Shown: positions 50,617 through 59,357 of the stretch, one piece after another
Position numbering within the stretch: the stretch's first letter is position 1
Layout: every line of letters starts with the position of its first letter
NCBI GenBank assembly: GCA_024516035.1
Contig: CM044959.1
Location: forward strand, 11,157,588-11,221,587
Source of the DNA: Bactericera cockerelli
Lineage: Eukaryota > Arthropoda > Insecta > Hemiptera > Triozidae
Reading direction: 5' to 3'
DNA length: 64,000 bases
The notes under the pieces: generated by a model
What the model was told of the DNA's origin: nothing
Seen by the model: only the letters and a program-made list of their open reading frames with translations
The model's database searches: none
Translations under genes and position numbers: made by a program

Positions 50617-52167
50617 CACCAGATGCTTGACCGCCGACAAGATCTGTAGGAAGTACACTTTCGCCTCATCCTCACTGATCCGCCCCTCGCTGCTGATCTT
50701 GTTGTACAACTCGCCGCGCACTGGCGTACTCCACCACCAGGAAGATCTTGCCAAACGTCTCCAGCACCTCGTACAGCCTGCGGACCACAGGTTCGAACCT
50801 TGAGCTCGTCGGAGAATAATATAAAAAACAATATCGCCTTATTTATAGAATAGAATAGAATATACCTTGTTTATACTGCCGAGGTAAGACTGAAAAGCTC
50901 CTATACTTCAGCAGTCAAACAGGTCTTATATATTTTATAGGATAAATATTTTACAATTTAATATATATAATAAAAAAAAATATACTACTCAACTAGAACT
51001 ATTGGGTGCCATTATTCAAGCAGCAAGCCCAAGACGTATTATTATGTGGTAAAAAATCCCAGCGGGTTCGAAACCCATCAGTAGGGACATGACAGGTTAT
51101 CTTCCCATTTAGGATTTTACCACAATAAGGTAGGTATAAGAAAACTCAAAGAACCAGATTTTTTTTTACTTTGATCCGGGTTTCTGTTATCCAGAGGTTA
51201 TTTTCCTTATAGAGAGGTATATTCCAGTTCCAACAGTGCAGTGGTAGTCAAGTGGTTAACGCGCTAGTCTGGTCATCCAGGTAGCGTAGGGATTCGTTGG
51301 TTTGAATCCCACCAAGTGCATACATTTTTCCTCATTAATTTGAGTTTGTGACCACATAACAATAAGACTCTCAGGGTTGGGTTGTAGAAAGTGCTTTGAG
51401 CATTAACCTCGCCTGGTGGTTACCTTCCACTAAAGAGTATTATTATTATTTATACACTAAGGAGTAAAGAGTGTTTTTATTATATCCAGTTCTCTTATAT
51501 TCAGATTCGAGTGTTATACGTCTTGGGCTTACTACTGGAGTAATTGGGCTCATTAGGCTCAGTCGGGCAGTATAAATCTATAAATAAGGCGATCTTAAAA
51601 ATTATTAATTCAAATAAAAATGAAACGTTCTTAGGGCCAAATTATGAAACAAGAGTAAAGTTAAGATAAGCCATCTCGGGCTATGCTATAGTGTGCTGTG
51701 ATTGGTTGAAACTCTGACTTGAAGGCGTGTCTGGCTTTTCTTAAGTTTAATACTGTCTTATAATTTGGCCCTTAGGGTTGAATATACAAGATAGGAAAAT
51801 ATTTTTTTTTTTATGCTCTGAAAAATACTAGAATTGACTGCAAATTTATCTCATTGCTCAACTGTTGCTTTTTATTTAATATTTTTTTTTTTTTTAAGTT
51901 ATCATAGTTGTGTTAATCACTTTCGTGATATCACAAATACCCAAACTAGCTTTACTAAATCTACGCTGAAGCCTGGACTTGAACCACCGACCTGTAGGTT
52001 ACAAGTCCGCCGCCTTATCGATCAAGCTACTGAGGTCGGTGTTACTTTTCATTACCTTATAATGTTAGGATGATACACGGACTCCATGCTAAGGATCTCT
52101 CGACTCAGCATTTTCCTGGCTTTGGGCGTCAGCTTGGCTTTGTCCAGGATTTTGATTGCCACGCGCT
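42421..52167 (-). CDS. NIM1K: Ser/Thr protein kinase NIM1-like (AMPK-related), five exons, 5' exon(s) missing
   Basis: The exons join in phase to give most of a kinase domain and a short C-terminal tail. In order: VAIK with the ATP-anchoring Lys, the Glu of helix C in LSREILSME, hinge LVVEYA, catalytic loop HRDIKAEN, GDLGFS at the metal-binding site, GSPPYAAPE at the activation segment end, and DVWALGVLIYFMVT in lobe C. The protein ends SRLCRIL, close to the C-terminus I recall for vertebrate NIM1. The metal motif is DLG rather than the usual DFG. The second exon carries one extra base that breaks the frame at the hinge. Family knowledge: NIM1 belongs to the AMPK-related kinases phosphorylated by LKB1. 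The glycine-rich loop exon should lie upstream; I did not find it to 64000. Substrate and expression cannot be inferred. Confidence 0.88.
42820..43055. other. NIM1K: AT-rich kinase intron sequence
   Basis: No repeat family assigned. Confidence 0.35.
43059..43562 (-). repeat. Family-I repeat with ten 38-bp units
   Basis: On the plus strand GCTGGGGGACTATAAA recurs every 38 bp from 43065 to 43407 (ten units), then CATTGGCTTGGTTCTGGGGG leads into the reverse of the family-I unique part, ending ACGATGACGTCACCCTATGA. Confidence 0.93.
43815..44215 (-). repeat. Two family-J repeats
   Basis: 43815-43965 and 44050-44215, each starting near TATGCTTTATTAGG-like sequence; the second ends GGCAATCTCTTCCACCCAAA, 27 bp from a kinase exon. 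Confidence 0.75.
44242..44484 (-). CDS. NIM1K: NIM1-like kinase exon, activation segment and C-lobe
   Basis: Follows tcttccag and encodes RLRTFCGSPPYAAPELFRDE, VDVWALGVLIYFMVTAQMPF and CRSLIS, ending ATC A|GTAAGT. The presumed activation-loop Thr precedes FCGSPPY. A family-J repeat lies 27 bp beyond the donor and a family-C SINE 16 bp before the acceptor. Confidence 0.92.
44500..44714 (-). mobile_element. Family-C SINE in kinase intron
   Basis: Minus strand: TGTCCCGGTATCTCAGTGGT, B box GTGGGTTCGAAACCCATCC, TAATGGGACTTAAAAGTCTT tail. Confidence 0.88.
45427..45572 (+). mobile_element. Family-B SINE inside the pogo-like element
   Basis: CCTCAGTAGCTCAGTGGTAA, GTGGTTCGAGTCCCGGCAGC, then CGATAACACAAATATGAAAA. 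It lies upstream of the transposase ATG. Confidence 0.8.
45615..46120 (+). pseudogene. Internally deleted pogo-like transposase
   Basis: The first part starts MPRKQLGPVRKNARQKWCLE and continues DLRLAVGDVKSKSMSFFSVA, like the N-terminal HTH of pogo/psq transposases. Near 45725-45735 the reading shifts frame into the C-terminal part: SLEESIEKKNQQLLKSMSQK, a basic stretch, the acidic DSEDEEND, and the finger CVFCLEKW ... WVKCSMCLGWAHVLC ... YICDFCV, then TAA. The DDE catalytic centre is absent. Out of context the finger could be mistaken for a host PHD gene. The same finger type occurs in the element at 299-1310. Confidence 0.8.
47256..47391 (+). mobile_element. Family-B SINE, head shortened
   Basis: GACCTCAGTAGCCGGCGGAC lacks about 16 bp of the head; tail ATTAACACAAATATAACTAT. 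Confidence 0.82.
47488..47860. other. Family-D head scrap and unassigned sequence
   Basis: 47488-47520 is GCCAGCGTCGATGGCACGTT of the 5S-type head. The rest, including CCCAGCTGTAGCAAGCTGGC, is unclassified. Confidence 0.45.
47861..48045 (+). mobile_element. Family-C SINE, 5' part
   Basis: TGTCCGGGTAGCTCAGTGGT to CGGGCAGTAT, where a family-D1 SINE inserted; the tail resumes at 48311. Confidence 0.87.
48046..48310 (-). mobile_element. 5S-headed SINE (family D1), intact insertion
   Basis: TTCGGGCAGTAT is duplicated at 48034-48045 and 48311-48322. Nearly identical to the copies at 9421 and 19747. Confidence 0.94.
48325..48725. other. NIM1K: Kinase intron sequence
   Basis: Starts with ATCAATCAATCAATCAAATG microrepeats. 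No coding or named repeat recognised. Confidence 0.35.
48730..48838 (-). CDS. NIM1K: NIM1-like kinase exon with catalytic loop
   Basis: Starts CAT GAC after gatttcag and encodes HDKDIIHRDIKAENVFLSVR and VVKLGDLGFSTKLSQ. It ends with one G that pairs with GG of the next exon to make Gly. Asp of HRD and Asp of DLG are both present. Confidence 0.9.
48886..48962 (+). mobile_element. Family-H tRNA-like SINE head
   Basis: CACAGTGGTCGAGTTGTGTA and GACCTGGGTTTGAATCTCGG. Confidence 0.55.
49178..50030. repeat. Repeat L, longest copy
   Basis: Starts at the TTCTAATATTAGAA palindrome; includes TTTCTGGACGTTTCATAACC, GTCTGTCGATCCGTCGATCC and GAACGGTACACCCGATTTTG. 52770-53110 is a related inverted copy. 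Transposon class unknown. Confidence 0.65.
50036..50246 (+). mobile_element. 5S-headed SINE (family D2)
   Basis: GCCAGCGTCGATGGTCCATT, GTTCTCGTAGGATCACCGAA, AGCTCAAGCTGGGTGAGGTT, ending poly(A). Confidence 0.86.
50292..50503 (-). mobile_element. Family-A SINE
   Basis: Minus strand head TGCACTGGTAGTCAAGTGGT through the AATAATACTCTTTACTGG-side tail. Confidence 0.85.
50545..50613 (+). repeat. Element end with 30-bp poly(A) beside kinase donor
   Basis: GGAATGGCCTTGCCAACCAA then a long A run. The same GGAATGAATGGCCTTGCC end occurs near 6.64 kb. Confidence 0.75.
50620..50777 (-). CDS. NIM1K: NIM1-like kinase exon, hinge region, contains one extra base
   Basis: Encodes LYEVLETFGKIFLVVEYAS and then, one frame over, GELYNKISSEGRISEDEAKV up to SAVKHL at the GTGAGC donor. 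The length is 158 where the phases require 157, so there is one surplus base near 50718, in the codons for the Gly-Gly of the usual EYAxGGEL. It is either an assembly or sequencing error in a GC-rich run or a real disabling change. A 30-base poly(A/T) tract starts 6 bp beyond the exon. Confidence 0.85.
50845..51130. repeat. LINE-like 3' fragment (AATAG start) and family-C scraps
   Basis: AATAGAATAGAATATACCTT and GAGGTAAGACTGAAAAGCTC match 56176-56260; 51010-51130 contains C-SINE pieces in rearranged order. Confidence 0.55.
51236..51449 (+). mobile_element. Family-A SINE
   Basis: TGCAGTGGTAGTCAAGTGGT to AAAGAGTATTATTATTATT. Confidence 0.87.
51508..51600 (+). mobile_element. Family-C SINE tail
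   Basis: ACGTCTTGGGCTTACTACTG to AATAAGGCGATC. Confidence 0.65.
51634..51771. mobile_element. 138-bp MITE with TTA target duplication
   Basis: Ends GGGCCAAATTATGAAACA and, inverted, GGGCCAAATTATAAGACA, flanked by TTA at 51631-51633 and 51772-51774. Similar in design to the GGGCGAAATTAATAG MITEs. Confidence 0.88.
51893..52042 (-). mobile_element. Family-B SINE beside kinase donor
   Basis: Minus strand: CTCAGTAGCTTGATCGATAA to TTAACACAACTATGATAACT. Confidence 0.88.
52056..52167 (-). CDS. NIM1K: NIM1-like kinase exon with VAIK and helix C
   Basis: After gtgtttcag it reads (E)RVAIKILDKAKLTPKARK, then LSREILSMESVYHPNII, and ends ATA AG|GTAATG. The split Arg codon is completed by G of the next exon to give RLYEV. 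A family-B SINE ends about 14 bp past the donor. Confidence 0.9.
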
Positions 52168-52309
52168 CTGAAACACAAATGGAGGTTTGGAAATTTAGAA
52201 ACAGGTCTTTACAAGTTTCTTTAACATCTAGTCTAGGCCATGGAGGTCTACCATTCCATTCCTTGGAAAGGTGAAAAGTTACTAAGATAAGATAAGAGTT
52301 AGTTATTTC

Positions 52310-52480
52310 TTCTTTTAATCGTTGGCGTTAGGAAGGGCATTCAGGCGTAAAAAATGTGCTCAAACCAACCAACCTCAACCATGAGGTTGAACAACGTCGA
52401 CCCTGCTTGAGCGGGATAAGACAGAGTAGAAGAAGAAGAAGTAGAAGAAGAAGAAGAAGTAGTAGAAGTAAGACCTTTAT
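52310..52480 (+). mobile_element. Family-E 3' module N alone
   Basis: ATCGTTGGCGTTAGGAAGGG, CAACCTCAACCATGAGGTTG, GATAAGACAGAGTAGAAGAA, without head or body: a 5'-truncated SINE. Confidence 0.75.
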
Positions 52481-52769
52481 TGAAATTTATTTACATAAAT
52501 CACGAAGGGCGGGACTATTGGAGTTGGAATAGGACTTCGACCATGGATCTGGATTCTCACCCTACTTTAGGAACGGCTTAATATTCATCCTAAGGATATT
52601 ATGGCTTCGTTATGCACATCGCTATTTCCGCTATCTTCTACCCCCTTCCCCCTCCTCTTCTCCTTGACAGTATATGTTACGTATGTCAGTAAAGTTATTT
52701 TTAACTTGTGTGCTCCATGTTGACAATAAGTCACCCTGATTGACGTAATAGGGTTACATACAGGGTGAA

Positions 52770-53110
52770 ACAAATGATTAAATAATCATTAAGGCACTAT
52801 GCACAACGCTAATACGAATAAACATACAAATTTTCATCAAAATCGGGTGTACCGTTCACTAGATATAAGCGTTTAAGTAAAAAGTTAGTGGTCAGGCGCA
52901 TGGTCTCAATCACCAAGAACCGCTTGTGCGAAGTTGATTAATTTAAAATGGGACCATCTGCAGAACGTCTTCTTATATGTGTACAAAACTTGGTTAAAGT
53001 AGTTCAGTAGTTTCTGAGATTTGTGCGTTACAAAGAATGTGTTTAACAGACAGACCGACAGATAGACACATAACCAAAGTTGCTCAGGAGGTTATGAAAA
53101 GTCCAGAAAT
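52770..53110 (-). repeat. Repeat L copy
   Basis: CAAAATCGGGTGTACCGTTC, ATGGTCTCAATCACCAAGAA and AGTTGCTCAGGAGGTTATGA are the reverse of 49.2-49.6 kb motifs. Confidence 0.7.
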
Positions 53111-53130
53111 ATGAAAAAATTGAAATACAA

Positions 53131-53425
53131 CGCTCGATTAGCTCAGTGGTTAAGCACTCGCTTGCCATGCGGAAGGTCCCGGATTCGAACCCCCGCGCCG
53201 ACAAAAAATTGTATTCAAAATTTGGTCATAGTTGTTTGTAGGGGATACCTGCCGGTGTGCTTGTGTTGCCCCAACACCTTAATTTGCTGGGGAGAATTGT
53301 GTCACTTCTCGCCCATCAGAGAGGGCAGGCATACTACGGAACGGGCAGGCTACAACACAGACCATAAGCGTCTACAATAGCTCCTGTTTTATGGCTACGA
53401 AATAAAAAAGGCTGTGAAACACTCA
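53131..53425 (+). mobile_element. Family-G SINE, near complete
   Basis: CTCGATTAGCTCAGTGGTTA (A box), CCCGGATTCGAACCCCCGCG (B box), then GGGATACCTGCCGGTGTGCT and CTCCTGTTTTATGGCTACGA. Confidence 0.88.
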
Positions 53426-53429
53426 TATC

Positions 53430-53625
53430 TCGAAACAACATCAGTAGCTGGATCGATACGGCGGCCTACTCGTGACCTGGAGGTCGGTGGTTCGAATCCC
53501 TAGGTATGCCAAAAAATAGGACGTACTGTGTGATTACTGGACAATAAAATTGGGCAAGTTACAATAGAGACCACAAACGTCTGATGTTTCATGGCTTCGA
53601 AAAAAAGGGCATTGAAACATTGCAC
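53430..53625 (+). mobile_element. Family-B-like head joined to a family-G tail
   Basis: ATCAGTAGCTGGATCGATAC and GGTCGGTGGTTCGAATCCCT, then GACCACAAACGTCTGATGTT of the G tail. Possible chimera. Confidence 0.55.
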
Positions 53626-53629
53626 ATTG

Positions 53630-53960
53630 CATAGTTACATGTTTCAAGGCGTTCATAAGTTTGAAACTGACATCCACATTGACTTACAGTCATTTCTCCA
53701 CACCCTGTAACCATCCTGAGTAATGAGAAGTTAGCTTCAAATAGGAACAGAGCACCGTGTTTCAATGTCAAGGTCGCGACCCCCTCTCATATATGTGACA
53801 AATGTATTCATTCACTTACCTAATATACTTATCACATACATACATAGGTATGTAGGTAAGTCAAACTTAGTGTCAAATTTATCTTTTTCTCATTACTTTC
53901 TGGGCACAGGTTTATACCTTGTATTGCAATCGTTTACTTTTTCTCTCTTCAAAATTTAGC
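53630..53960. other. Unassigned sequence
   Basis: No gene seen; the missing first kinase exon is not here. Confidence 0.35.
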
Positions 53961-53964
53961 TCTT

Positions 53965-54155
53965 AGTATCACCGAAGTTAAGCAACGTCCAGCGAGATGA
54001 AGACTTCGTGATGCTGGCATTCCGGCCCAACCCAGGCTGGGTGAGTTTAATTTGGGTAGCAGCAGGTTTAGGAAATTCCTGCGAATGGTAGGTAACACCC
54101 CTGTCGTAATATAACCATGTAGTTCAAAGCGACGTTCAAAAAAAAAAAAAAAATA
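53965..54155 (+). mobile_element. 5S-headed SINE (family D2), 5' truncated
   Basis: TCACCGAAGTTAAGCAACGT, CAGCGAGATGAAGACTTCGT, GATGCTGGCATTCCGGCCC, body, poly(A). Confidence 0.85.
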
Positions 54156-54179
54156 GCTTTAAAATTTAAACACAAGAAT

Positions 54180-54700
54180 TTTTTTCCCTTCTTTTTACCT
54201 TCCTGATCCTATAATAAGGAAAGTTTTGTATGTATTATCTAAATATTTTTGTTGTTATTATTGTTGTTAGTGTTGTTGTTTGAATGGAATGAGTACATAC
54301 TGAATTATCCTGAGTACCTATAGCCTTAATTTATCAGGTGTTTATTTTCCTTTATCTTTTTCCCTTTGTATGTACAGCACTGAACGTACACTACGTACAG
54401 TCAAACCTGGATATCAGAGAACAACTTTCAGATCCAATTTATCTCTCAATAACGGAAAATAACCTCTTTATATAAGAAACCTGCATATAAGAGAAATTCC
54501 ATTAATGCCCTTTTTATGGGATAAGGAAAGTAAAAAAACAGTCTCTTGAATTCTCTTATATCTGCGTTCTACTTTATTTATTATTTCTGTACTCCCCTGA
54601 ACGTTTCTCAACACGTGGTCAGAACTTTGGTTATGTTAATTTACACGTGCATCTCTAATTGCATTATTTAACCACCCATTGCATTACTATATAATTATAC
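54180..54700. other. Unassigned AT-rich sequence
   Basis: Short TCCTATAATAAGGAAAG-type motifs recur. No gene seen. Confidence 0.35.
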
Positions 54701-54713
54701 AATTTACCTGTAT

Positions 54714-54876
54714 CAGCGGTTCCCAACCTTTGTAGTTTGGGGCCCCATTAATATTTTTAAAACAATTTTGCGGCCAACCCCGATGTTATTTTGCACTATT
54801 TTCATATTATTTCTTGAGTTTGGGCCAGCATCCGCGGCCCAGTAGCGAGCCGCGGCCCACCGGTTGAGAACCGCTG
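54714..54876. mobile_element. hAT MITE
   Basis: Ends CAGCGGTTCCCAACC and GGTTGAGAACCGCTG, flanked by ACCTGTAT and ACCTATAT (7 of 8). Confidence 0.9.
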
Positions 54877-54981
54877 ACCTATATAATCTGCAACAAATAA
54901 GCCTTGCAGTTCAACGAGGCAATACTGCAAGCGTTTTGAGGTGTCATCCCCATGATGATGTTCTTAATAATGTTTTTTTTA

Positions 54982-56116
54982 TCTATATCTATAAAAGAAA
55001 GCTGTCTGTATGTGTGTATGTATGTATGTATGTGTGTATGTATGTATGTGTGTATGTATGTTCTTTATACAAATCCACACCGTTTGACCGAGAAACCTGA
55101 AATTTTGCACATAGGTCCCGTTGGATCAGGAAATTCTTCTAGGCTAGATTATATCTCCCTGAGGTTAAGCTACAATGTGTAAGGATAAAAATGGATGGGT
55201 GACGCAAAAAAAATTCACGTTTTTTGACATAAATGACATTTTTTCTCGAAATTTGTCGCGACGACCTATCAACTCAAAGCGAGAAAGGTTTAGGCAAGGG
55301 TTTGAGCTTTCAATTGACACATCGATCGCGAATTTTTGATGAGCCGTTCTTGAGCTACGCCAGGTAAGGTAACAAAATGGATGCGTAACATGTAAAATAT
55401 TCACGTTTTTTTTACCTAAATGACATTTTTTCTCGAAATTTGAAGTGACGACCTATCAACTCAGAGCAAGAAAGTTTTAGGCAAGGGTTTAGGCTTTCAT
55501 TTGACACATTGATCGCGAAATTCTGATGAGCCATTCTTGAGCTACGCCGGGGAAGACCAGAAAAGAGATGAGCGACAAAAAATATTCAGGTTTTTTTCAA
55601 ACCTAAAGGACATTTTGTGTGTGGTGTGATGTGTGGGGTGTGTGTTTGTGTGTGTGTTGTGTGTGTATGGTGTGTGTGTGTGTGTGGTGTGTGTGTGATG
55701 TGTATGTGTGGTGTGTGTGTGTGTGTGGTGTGTGTGTGTGTGTGGTGTGTGTGTGTGGTGTGTGTGTGATGTGTATGTGTGATGTGTATGTGTGGTGTGG
55801 TGTGTGTGTGTGTGGTGTGTGTGTGTGGTGTGTGTGTGGTGTGTGTGTGGGGGTGTGTGTGTGTGGTGTGTGTGTGGTGTGTGTGTGGTGTGTGTGCGGT
55901 GTGTGTGTGTGGTGTGTGTGTGGTGTGTTTGTGTGTGGTGTATGGTGTGCGTGTGTGGTGTGGTGTGTGGGTGTGTGTGGTGTGTGCGGTGTGTGGGTGT
56001 GTGTGGATGTGTGTGTGGGGTTGTGTGGGTGGTGTGGGTGTGGTGTGCGTGTGTGTGCGTGTGTGTGCGTTGTGTGTGTTTGATGGGCTGGCGAAGCGGC
56101 GGGTGTAACCCGCTAG
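54982..56116 (+). mobile_element. Non-autonomous Helitron with TG-rich core
   Basis: Starts TCTATATCTATAAAAGAAAG after an A and ends in hairpin GCGGGTGTAACCCGC then TAG before a T, so the last bases are CTAG|T as Helitrons require. Inside are a TATG tract, two to three units of about 185 bp (TTCACGTTTTTTGACATAAA, CGACCTATCAACTC) and a 470-bp TG array. No Rep/helicase. Confidence 0.8.
55615..56085. repeat. GTGTGTGTGG-type microsatellite, 470 bp
   Basis: Irregular GTGTGGTGTGTGTG units. All long frames on both strands (Cys-Val or His-Thr) are by-products. Confidence 0.95.
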
Positions 56117-56175
56117 TGTTTAATAAAATAAAACGTTGACAATTATACAATATTTTACATAGGTACCTATTTAGA

Positions 56176-56265
56176 AATAGAATAGAATAGAAAGTAGCTT
56201 GTTGATACTGTTGAGGTGAGACTAAAAAATACCTTTATTTCAGCAGTCTTATTTATTTTCAAATT
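56176..56265. repeat. LINE-like 3' fragment with AATAG start
   Basis: AATAGAATAGAATAGAAAGT then GAGGTGAGACTAAAAAATAC, as at 50845. Confidence 0.55.
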
Positions 56266-56269
56266 TAAT

Positions 56270-56850
56270 GTACTCAAGTTTTTATAATTATTTGTATATT
56301 ATACAAAATAATACTAAAAAACCAGCTTAAGTTAGAATTTTTTTTTGAAAAAATAATAATACTTATTTAACGTAGATGCATCACTCAAAAAGCGATTCTT
56401 CGGCCTCAAAAAGTGGCCGTACAAGTACATACAGACGTATCCTTGGCTATCGACTATTTTAATTACTTACACCCAACAATAAATAAAAGGAGGTCAACAA
56501 GAGAAGAAGAAGAAGAAGAAAAAAAAAAAATTCCATGCAATTTAAAAAAACGGAAGAAAAAATTATTATTTTTTCACAAAAACGAACACAATACCTCTCT
56601 TTAAAACTTTCTAAAACTTGGGCACATTCTAGATGAATAAAAATTCCATGTACTTATGTCATGTAGTTTTAGTGTGTGTACTAAAGCTAGGTAAAAAAAA
56701 AATGTTATTTTTTGTTGTTGAAACTATCATAATCATGATAATAGAGCTGTGCAAGTATGAATACTTTTCTTTAAATTTCATAACATTCAGGGTGTACTAA
56801 ATTTAATTTCGAAGCATTTTTCTATTTAATGGCAATGTGAGTTTCCAGTG
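56270..56850. other. Unassigned AT-rich sequence
   Basis: No gene or repeat family recognised. Confidence 0.3.
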
Positions 56851-56854
56851 CATG

Positions 56855-56960
56855 TATTATACAACTACTCAAACTCGCTTTACTAAATCTGAAACCGTAC
56901 CTTGAACCACCGATCCCCAGGTTACAAGTCCGCCACCTTATCGATGAAGCTACTGAGGTC
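56855..56960 (-). mobile_element. Family-B SINE, truncated
   Basis: Minus strand: CTCAGTAGCTTCATCGATAA head and part of the tail. Confidence 0.75.
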
Positions 56961-56964
56961 AGTA

Positions 56965-57435
56965 AACACAATAACAACTACCCTGTATGTCAAACAAAAT
57001 TCCACATAATACAGCTATTTACTTTGAATTTTTCTTAACAAGGAACGAAAATTTGAAAAACATTGCGAGCGAAGCAATCATATTGGCAGCCCTGGCCTTG
57101 AAGCATGCAAACACCCGACCACCGGAGGTATCAATGCCCTCGGCAGGAAAGCTGAAATGGCACCCATTGTACTTAAAGCATTATGGAAAGAAAAAAAAAA
57201 TGAAGAAAAAAAGAAGAAGAAAAAAATACATAAAAGAAAGAAAAAAAGAACGGACGGTAATTTTTTTTGTAAGGTAAACACTTTGACACAGGTGGGGTGG
57301 GAACCTCTTTAAAAAATGAAGAAATAAAAAATACCGTTCAGTAAATAATAATAATCCCGTGTCCGTGAGATAGGGATATAAACCTAAATCACGGTGGTGG
57401 ACGCCCAGATCCAATGTCTAGTCTCCTTTCATATC
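56965..57435. other. Unassigned sequence
   Basis: A short frame with GSEAIILAALALKH-like content (57060-57180) is flanked by an AAG-rich tract; not assigned. Confidence 0.3.
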
Positions 57436-57439
57436 CATT

Positions 57440-57683
57440 GATTCTATTTGGTTTTACCGTCGAGACTTGAAATAGTCAGGACGGGGGTTTTACCCTCCAT
57501 TCGCTAAGAATCGTACCAGCTACCCACATTAACCTCACCTAGCTTGGGTAGGGCCGGATTTGCCAGCCACATATCTTCGAGGGTAACAGAATTTTCTGTG
57601 CGAAAAGTCTGCTCCAATCGGAAATCAAACTCAGGATCTCTGGACTACGGCCAGTAGTCACAACCATTACGCCACGGAGGCTA
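57440..57683 (-). mobile_element. Family-E SINE
   Basis: Minus strand: AGCCTCCGTGGCGTAATGGT head, GGCTGGCAAATCCGGCCCTA, body, 3' module truncated. Confidence 0.82.
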
Positions 57684-57761
57684 ACCTCTTTAAAAAATGA
57701 AGAAATAAAAAATACTGTTCAGTAAATTTGCGGAGACGATAAAAAAATACCTCGAAAAATA

Positions 57762-57906
57762 CGGTCCGACCTGAGTAGCTTGATCGAGGCGGCGGACTTG
57801 TAACCTGGAGGTCGGTGGTTCAAGTCCAGGTTTCAGCATAGATTTAGTAAAGCGAGTTTGAGTAGTTGTTATATCACGAAAGTGATTAACACAAAAATAT
57901 AAACTG
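57762..57906 (+). mobile_element. Family-B SINE
   Basis: CTGAGTAGCTTGATCGAGGC to GATTAACACAAAAATATAAA. The flanks AACCTCTTTAAAAAATGAAG near 57.30 and 57.68 kb are a direct repeat. Confidence 0.85.
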
Positions 57907-57989
57907 TGAAATATTAGGCTTAAACTGTGGAACAGCAATAAAACGAGGATGAGGGTAGACTGTCCCTAATGAGAAAATTCACGTTCTAC

Positions 57990-58320
57990 AATATCGGCCC
58001 TACTCAGGCTGGGGTAGGTTGATTTGAATTGGTAAGGCCTTTCTCGATAGCTGGGACTTGGGGGTGTAGATACATATCACTATATAAAAAAAGTGTTTAT
58101 ATGTGTTTATACTCCATGGTCCTTGTTCTTGGGTTCGGTTTTGTTTGCTATTTGCGTATCGGGTTCATTGTTTCCTTGGAATTTTTTTTCTCTCGTGAAA
58201 ACAAAGAAAAAAAGATTGATTTTAGTAGCTGATTTTTTTGCTCCACCTTAATGGTAGGTAAAAAAAATGTCGTTTGAAATAACGTCGTGATATGACCATG
58301 TAATTTGAAAGCGCCTTCCC
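57990..58320 (+). mobile_element. Split family-D body
   Basis: ATCGGCCCTACTCAGGCTGG at 57991 and CGTCGTGATATGACCATGTA at 58284 are parts of one D body separated by about 240 bp of unrelated sequence. Confidence 0.5.
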
Positions 58321-58554
58321 TAGTTTAAAAAATGCTTTAAAAACCGGATTAAATAAAATGCGTTTCGTTATGTTATTATAATATATTATTATCACAACTT
58401 TAGAGAGGTAGCATCGAATTTTAGCAATTTCCCATATATTTGATATACTAATATATTATATTCCTTCAAAGTAGCTCACATCAAAGTAGCTACTCATATT
58501 TCCTCACATAGTATGAGTAGACCTTGGACACTCAAGTATAGAGCAGAAAAAAGT

Positions 58555-58662
58555 CACGCTGCTGGGGTTCGAACCCAGGTCACCATGCGTGCAATGCCTA
58601 GTGCGCTACTCCTCTCAGTCAAGATGACTTGTGACCACTGAGCTACCAGGGCGGACAAGATG
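58555..58662 (-). mobile_element. Family-H tRNA-like SINE
   Basis: Minus strand: GGTGACCTGGGTTCGAACCC and ACTGAGAGGAGTAGCGCACT. Confidence 0.55.
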
Positions 58663-58944
58663 AAAATTTGCTTAAAATTTATCTCAAAGCGCCCTTCGTA
58701 TTCGGGATATTTGTTGTCAACTGGATGGTCCCCGTGGCTTTCTGCTGTCTAGTGGATAATCCTGATCAATTGTATTCACGTTATTCCATCAGCAGTTGTC
58801 CCAATGTTCATTGTATTTATGTATCTATATGTACATAAACAAAATTTATTCTAAATATTGTATGTATACCTTGTACTTCACACCAATAAATAAGACTTTG
58901 TTGTAGACTGTGAGAGTAAAGGACTCTTTAGTCTCATTCTTTAG

Positions 58945-59115
58945 TTTCAGTCGAAACCCAACAGGGACATGACAAGTTATCCTCCCATTTGGGATTTTTA
59001 GCACATAATAACATGTCTTGAGCTTACCTACTTACTGCTGGAATAATGGGACTTTAGTAGTCTTAATCGGGCAGTATAAATAAGGCGATATTATTATTAT
59101 TATTATTATTATTCT
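58945..59115 (+). mobile_element. Family-C SINE, 5' truncated
   Basis: AACAGGGACATGACAAGTTA, CTTACTGCTGGAATAATGGG, ATAAGGCGATATTATTATTA with an expanded TTA tail. Confidence 0.85.
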
Positions 59116-59357
59116 TGCTGTATAAAAAGAGTATTGTATTGTATTGCATTCCATTCTATTGTATTGCATTGTATTATACCAGTATTATATTATTGTATTG
59201 GGTGCAATAGTTCTAAATAATGGACGCAGCACACAGGAATTTCTTCTATATGTAGAAAAGACCCCCAGGAAATATGTAATGTATTATACCAGCAGTTGCT
59301 CTTTTATTTTAAGTAAATTATAACTCTACATAGATAGGTACATACATTTTTTTTTTT

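Noticed and set aside
55542..56150. Long open frames over the TG tract on both strands
   Set aside because: They encode only Cys-Val or His-Thr periodicity from a GTGTGG microsatellite inside a Helitron.
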